From: CAJBLF01 sp041675025
GTDB lineage: Bacteria; Patescibacteriota; Gracilibacteria; Absconditabacterales; Absconditicoccaceae
Assembly (NCBI GenBank): GCA_041675025.1
Contig: JBAYUS010000002.1
Span: 62,001-126,000 of the forward strand
DNA length: 64,000 bases
Direction of reading: 5' to 3'
Of the stretch, positions 59,176 to 64,000 are shown in pieces. Numbering within the stretch: position 1 is the first letter of the stretch; every line of letters starts with the position of its first letter. Both the position numbers and the translations under genes were made by a program. The notes under the pieces were generated by a model. The model worked only from the letters and a program-made list of their open reading frames with translations. It made no database searches and was not told the origin of the DNA.

Positions 59176-60582
59176 ATGAACAATTTCCATTTTTCAAAAA
59201 TAATCGCTGGTGTGGGACCAACATTAGCAAAAGAAACCGTTCTTTCCAAAGTCATCAATATGGTTGATGTATTTAGAATCTCCTTGTCAGGTGGTTTTGA
59301 CGACAATAATAAAAAATATATCGATACGATTATGAAGTTGGACAATAGTAAAACTATCATGATGGAAACAAGAGGTTCTGATATCAGAGTAAAAAATGTG
59401 ATGGATATCAAAGTCAAAGCAAAGCAAAAAATAGAGATTGAATATAGTGAATATGCTCAGGAACATGACAAAAGAATTTTTGTCGATGCAGCGTTTTTGA
59501 GAGAATTGAAAGTCGGACAAGTGATTAAGTTTCAACAAAGTGGTGTTGTAATCAAAATCAAATCAAACGCAGAAGATGCTAGTATGTGTGAAGTAATTGA
59601 ATGAGGATGGATCATCCAATATGATAGAGTATTTTTCCAAAACTACGATTTAAATTTACCGTTTCTTGGTGAAAGAGACAAACATGATATTTTACGAGGA
59701 TTAGAATATGGTATCCACGTTATGGCTCCATCATTGGTAAAAACAAGAGAAGATATTGTAGAACTCAAAGATTTCTTGAAGTCAAAAAATGCTGGAAATA
59801 TGAAAATCATCACAAAGATCGAGACACCAGAAGCATTGGAAAATGTTGATGAATTATTAGATATTTCAGATGGATTGATTTTCGTATTTGAGAAAATAGA
59901 AAAAGCTATGAAGACATTAAAATTGAACGAAGAAACCTTAATAAAAAAATGTAAAGATGTTGGAAAGCCAGCTATCGTTACCTTTATCGGTAAGTTTGAA
60001 AAAAACAAATATCAGTTGATCAATGAAACACGATTGAAGAAATTTTCACATATGGCAGCAGATGCATATATGCTTGATGTCTTACTTCAAGAAGATGATC
60101 CTCTAACTCTTATCACACAACTTTCTGATACTTTAGATTCATTGGAACTCAAAATCGTTCCACAAGAACTTACAAAATTCTACGCGAACAATGAACATAT
60201 GGTAAGAGATTATATTATTTATAACGCTCATAGAGCAACTCAAGAAGTTGATGTAAGAGCTATGGTATTGTATACGGAAAATGGATATTCAGCAGGAAGA
60301 TTATCAAGTTTGAAACCGAGAGTACCTATCATCGCATTTACCAAAAGCGATGAAAATTATAGATATCTCAATATACTTCGAGGAGTAAGAGGATATAAAA
60401 TCTCTCAATCATTCAGTTATGAAAATTTGAAAAGAATTGGAAAAGAAATGATCAGGATTATTTTCAAAGGAAATATTTCACTTGATGATAAAATCATCAT
60501 CGTTCAATCAAATGAAAGTTCTAGTGATGAAAAGACAGATATGATTAATGGTTTAGAGTTGTATAAGTTTAAGAATATTTAG
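59176..60582 (+). CDS. Pyruvate kinase homologue, active site degenerate
   Basis: The product is 468 aa, normal length for the family. The fold is recognisable: FSKIIAGVGPTLAKETVLSK and VFRISLSGG (cf. TK...GP and RLNFSHG), IMMETRGSDIRV (cf. DTKGPEIR), VMAPSLVKTREDIVELKDFL and KIITKIETPEALENVDELLD (cf. I.KIEN.EG..N.DEI). The substrate- and metal-binding motif MVARGDLG is replaced by IFVFEKIE, and ATQMLESM by TFIGKFEK. So the Lys of KIE is kept while other key residues are lost. It may have little or altered activity. ATG 59176 is chosen over TTG 59167. Confidence 0.8.
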
Positions 60583-60590
60583 TAAATACT

Positions 60591-60626
60591 TTCCACCCGG
60601 GTGCAAAAAGAAGCACCCGGGTGGAA
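60591..60626 (+). repeat. Paired CACCCGGGTG hairpin
   Basis: TTCCACCCGGGTGC and GCACCCGGGTGGAAA form an inverted repeat, each half itself palindromic. It stands just after the pyruvate-kinase-like stop codon. Confidence 0.7.
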
Positions 60627-60750
60627 AATTTAAAAGGCGATAAAAAATATCAGTTTTTTCGTTTTTTAAAACATAATCCCATTTCCCCCTTAAAATAAAG
60701 ATTTCAGGTACAATTTTTTTTAACGAATTTTCCGTTGCAATAAAACCATG

Positions 60751-60766
60751 ATACTATATATAGTGG
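60751..60766 (+). promoter_or_regulatory. NrdR box 1
   Basis: ATACTATATATAGTGG matches the NrdR consensus ACACwATATnTwGTGT at the core. It is the first of two boxes upstream of nrdD. Confidence 0.6.
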
Positions 60767-60783
60767 CTACGTTTTTCCGTATA

Positions 60784-60799
60784 CCACAATATATTGTAT
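60784..60799 (+). promoter_or_regulatory. NrdR box 2
   Basis: CCACAATATATTGTAT again matches the NrdR core. Its centre is 33 bp from that of box 1, about three helical turns, as known for NrdR operators. Confidence 0.6.
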
Positions 60800-60838
60800 A
60801 TCTGACATATTTTCAATAAATTGTAAATACAAAATAAA

Positions 60839-60945
60839 ATATAATTAAAAATTAATAATAAATAATTGATAATGTCGGAAAAATATTATTTATAAAAAAA
60901 TACCAACATTATTCACTATTCATTATTCATTATTCATTCGTTTTA
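60839..60945 (+). repeat. Intergenic heptad hairpin upstream of nrdD
   Basis: AATTAAAAATTAATAATAAA on the left and CATTATT, CACTATT, CATTATT, CATTATT on the right, 7-nt periodic. It lacks the central palindrome seen in 11560-11690. The gap 60583-60964 thus holds a hairpin, two NrdR boxes and this element. Confidence 0.65.
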
Positions 60946-60964
60946 ATTATTAGAGTTTTAAAGC

Positions 60965-63175
60965 ATGGCTATCTATAAAGTAAGAAAAAGGAATTGAGCG
61001 ATTATCGACTTTGATATCAGCAAAATTGAATTGGCCATCAAACGTGCTATAGAAGCAGTAGGAGGAACAGATTTTAAAGATGTGTCTAGTCTTGCAAAAA
61101 AAGTAGGTAAAGAGATAGAAAAGAAAATGGGAAATGAAATTCCAAATATTGAAATCGTGCAAGATACCGTAGAACAAATATTGGTAAAAGAAGGTCATGA
61201 TACCGTTGCTAAGGCATATATCTTGTACCGCCAAAAAAGATCTGAATCAAGAGCACAAGAAAATGTTGTTGTCGAAGTAGCAAAAACTATGGATGAATAT
61301 CTCGATCAAAGTGACTGGAGAGTAAACGCAAATAGTAATCAGTGATATTCTCTTGGAGGACTTATTCTCAATATCTCTGGAAAAGTAATCGCCAACTACT
61401 GGCTCAGTCACGTTTATCCTACAGAAATCGGAACAGCCCACAGAACAGCAGATTTCCATATCCATGATCTAGATATGTTTTCTGGATACTGTGCAGGACG
61501 AAGTTTGAGACAATTACTTGAAGAAGGATTCAATGGATTGACCAATAGAGTACAATCAGCTCCACCAAAAAACCTTCAAGCAGCAGTAAATCAAATGATA
61601 AATTTTTTCGGAACACTTCAAAACGAATGGGCTTGAGCACAAGCATTCTCTTCTTTCGATACCTACCTTGCTCCATTTGTACACAAATATAAAACAGAAA
61701 TAGAAGTAGAACTTGTAGAAATGGGAATGAAATTCGCTACTCCTGAAGCTAAAAAAGAATTTATCAACAAAAAAACTCACAAATACGTTACCCAACAAAT
61801 GCAAAACTTTATCTTTGGACTCAATGTACCTTCACGCTGGGGGACACAAACACCATTCACAAACATTACTCTTGATTGGACATGTCCTGAAGATTTGAAA
61901 GATAAGTCACTTATGCTTTGAGGAATAGAAAAATGATATTATCCTGTAAAATTCAGTGAACTTCAAGAAGAGATGAAACTTATCAATAGAGTTCTTATCG
62001 AAGTATATACCGCAGGAGATTGGACAGGATCAGTATTTACTTTCCCTATCCCAACGTATAATGTAACAGAAGACTTTCCACGAGAGGATCCAGATATCGA
62101 CTCACTCTTTGAAATGACAGCCAAATACGGAATTCCTTACTTCCAAAACTTTGTAGGATCACAATTTAAAGTAACTAAAGATAAAGACGGTAATGTTACC
62201 AAAGTAGAAAATCCAGATGCATATAAACCAGGAGCAGTAAGATCAATGTGTTGTAGATTGCAACTTGATCTCTCTCAGCTAGAAAAGAGATGAGGAGGAT
62301 TATTTTGATCAGCAGAGATGACATGATCTATCGGAGTAGTTACTATAAATATGGCAAGAATCGGATATAATTTCAAATGAGATTTAAAGGGATTTAAAGA
62401 ACAAGTCAACTATCTTATGAATTTGTCCAAAATATCTCTTGAACTTAAAAGAAAAGAGATTACAAAGTGGTTAGAAGCAGGTCTCTATCCTTATACAAAA
62501 AGATATCTTCATTCTTTCAGAAACCACTTCTCAACTATTGGTCTCAATGGATTCAATGAAGCTATTCAAAACTTTACCAACGGTAAGGAAGATATTTCTA
62601 CTGACGCAGGTAAGAAGTTTGCTATGGAAATCTTAGACTTTATGAGAGCCTTACTCAAAGAATATCAAGAAGAGACAGGAAATCTTTACAATCTTGAAGC
62701 TACACCAGCAGAAGGAACTACGTATAGATTTGCAAAAGAAGACAAAAAACAAATTCCAAATATCATTCAAGCAGGTACGGACAACGCTCCCTACTACACC
62801 AACTCTACACAACTTCCTGTTGGATTTACAGACGATCCATTCGAAGCATTAGAACAACAAAATGAATTACAATGTAAATATACATGAGGAACAGTACTTC
62901 ATCTCTATATGTGAGAAAGAGTATCAGACGCACAAGCATGTAAACAACTCGTAAAAAAAGTTATAGAAAATTATCAATTGCCATATGTTACTATTACACC
63001 AGTCTTTTCTATCTGTCCAAAACATGGATATGTAGTAGGAGAACACGATTACTGTCCAAAATGTGACAAAGAACTAGGATACTCAGGAGATGAATTCAAT
63101 GTCGATTTAAGAAAAAAACACACGTCAGATCCAGAAAAACTCAGAATCATCGCAGAGAAACAAGTACAAAACTAG
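60965..63175 (+). CDS. nrdD: Anaerobic ribonucleoside-triphosphate reductase, main part (lacks glycyl-radical domain)
   Basis: The product is 736 aa: N-terminal ATP-cone (YKVRKRNGAIIDFDISKIEL), barrel with NISGKVIANYWLSHVYPTEI, HRTADFHIHDLDMFSGYCAG, FTFPIPTYNVTEDF, active-site RSMCCRLQLDLSQ, GSIGVVTINMARIGYNFKGD, and a zinc site FSICPKHGYVVGEHDYCPKC. It then ends at TAG 63173-63175 after HTSDPEKLRIIAEKQVQN. The glycyl-radical segment that normally follows is encoded separately at 63306. Many Gly are UGA. Makes dNTPs without oxygen, activated by NrdG (next genes). Probably NrdR-controlled. Confidence 0.95.
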
Positions 63176-63180
63176 AATAA

Positions 63181-63268
63181 TTCAAGGAGCAAGGAGTAGG
63201 TTTCAGGAAATAAAAACACAATTCTCCTAAGCGTACAACCTGTAACTTTCAACTTGTAACCTGTAACT
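63181..63268 (+). repeat. Intergenic heptad hairpin in the nrdD gap
   Basis: TTCAAGGAGCAAGGAGTAGG is on the left, then ACCTGTA, ACTTTCA, ACTTGTA, ACCTGTA on the right. It sits between the two nrdD parts. Same word family as 24381-24440. Confidence 0.65.
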
Positions 63269-63305
63269 AAGTTAACCCTCTTTTATCTTTTAAATTTTTG
63301 TTGCC

Positions 63306-63533
63306 ATGCAAACTTTTTTCAACAAAGACTGACAAGAAATACACAGAACTCCTTGCCAAGTATTTACTCGCGTTATGGGATATCTTAGACCAGTAAGCCA
63401 ATATAATATCGGTAAAAAATCAGAATTCTATAGTAGAAAATACTTTGAAGAAGGAAAGAGTGCTAACTCAACTTTCGTAAGACAGTTTGCACCACAAATG
63501 GAATTTGTAGCATGTGGATGTGAAGGTAATTAA
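63306..63533 (+). CDS. Separate glycyl-radical domain of anaerobic ribonucleotide reductase
   Basis: The product is 75 aa: MQTFFNKDGQEIHRTPCQVF then TRVMGYLRPVSQYNIGKKSE and FYSRKYFEEG, ending CGCEGN. RVMGYLRPV is the glycyl-radical motif RVxGYxxPV with its Gly, and the rest matches the C-terminal 60 residues of NrdD. It begins 130 nt after the stop of nrdD and has its own ATG. So the radical Gly is on a separate small subunit that must associate with the main part. It has one UGA (GQEIHR). Confidence 0.88.
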
Positions 63534-63611
63534 TTTTTTTTAAACAAATATATAAGGCAGTATCACCATCATTACGTTACTGTCTTTTTATTTACTGTAA
63601 AAATATCGACC

Positions 63612-64000
63612 GTGAAAATTGCGTGAATACAACAGTCTACGATGGTTGATTACCCAGGCAAAATTGCCTGTGTTGTTTTTACGCAATGATGTAATTTCCG
63701 TTGTCATTTTTGTCATAATCCTGAATGTGTATTGCCAGAAAAAATGTTATTATTTCAGAATGATCTCATTCCCGAAGCGGCATTTTTTAACTTTTTGAAA
63801 ACCAGAAAGTGATTGCTTGATGGCGTGAGTATCTGCGGTGGAGAACCTACGATACGACCTGACTTGTATGACTTTGCCAAGAAGATAAAAGAGATGTGAT
63901 TCTTAGTCAAGTTGGATACCAACGGGAGAGATTATCGTGTCGTAGAAAGAATGATCCAGGATAAAATTTTGGATTATGTTGCGGTTGATCTTAAACATTC
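63612..64000 (+). CDS. nrdG: Anaerobic ribonucleotide reductase activating protein (3' partial)
   Basis: The frame starts at GTG 63612 (VKIAGIQQSTMVDYPGKIAC) and runs off the window. The radical-SAM motif VVFTQGCNFRCHFCHNPECV has the CxxxCxxC cluster (its first Gly, before the Cys, is UGA), and GVSICGGEPTIRPDLYDF gives the SAM-binding GGEP. NrdG produces the glycyl radical on NrdD. No ATG lies in frame upstream, and the GTG start agrees with family N-termini. Confidence 0.93.

Overview
The window reads as a fragment of an anaerobic, host-associated candidate-phyla bacterium that uses genetic code 25 (UGA = glycine): Absconditabacteria (SR1) or Gracilibacteria (BD1-5). The evidence is direct. 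Almost every conserved gene here, including rpsL, rpsG, rpmB, topA, comM, gpmI, nrdD and the type III restriction genes, carries in-frame TGA at positions where the family has Gly, and genes end only in TAA or TAG. The DNA is AT-rich, and several -10/-35 pairs are spaced by 16 nt. The window has no rRNA, no CRISPR array and no tRNA-Gly(UCA). It has two intact tRNAs, Thr(GGT) and Lys(TTT).

Layout. 1-17.9 kb: a run of very large secreted or surface proteins on the + strand. They carry DUF4215-type Cys repeats, DUF11-like repeats, a beta-helix and, in two of them, a poly-Gly linker followed by a C-terminal SLH-like anchor. One of them (2.86-7.75 kb) is broken by two homopolymer-associated frameshifts, one inside its signal peptide. 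18.3-23.1 kb: three Bacteroidota-like Ig-type secreted proteins, the last with a T9SS type A sorting tail. They contain no UGA codon at all, so they are foreign DNA or an assembly chimera. 23.4-26.6 kb: a ribosomal protein cluster (S12, S7, L19, L25, L28 plus two small basic unknowns) and tRNA-Lys with three decayed copies. 26.8-40.6 kb: housekeeping and DNA-processing genes (topA, gpmI, comM, PIF1-like helicase, a DUF2779 protein) and a RelE/PhD-like toxin-antitoxin pair.

40.9-53.6 kb is rich in defence and toxin genes: MazF/PemK, a DUF2188 protein, two related proteins of an unnamed family (one fused to a PD-(D/E)XK nuclease), a HEPN-like protein, small membrane proteins, a HARE-HTH restriction nuclease and a complete type III mod-res pair. 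53.7-60.6 kb holds membrane proteins, a DUF333/Kazal-like lipoprotein-like gene, a PilT-KH ATPase and a pyruvate kinase homologue lacking key active-site motifs. 60.7-64 kb is the anaerobic ribonucleotide reductase locus, preceded by two NrdR-box-like palindromes. Its glycyl-radical domain is a separate small gene, followed by nrdG (cut by the window edge).

Intergenic DNA is unusually structured. There are hairpins built from 7-nt-periodic words, short GC-rich palindromes with variable cores (one inside topA, others in place of tRNA arms in decayed tRNA copies), and CACCCGGGTG hairpins. The strongest candidates for something undescribed are the paralogous family at 43.6/46.5 kb inside the defence region, the split NrdD, and the heptad hairpins.
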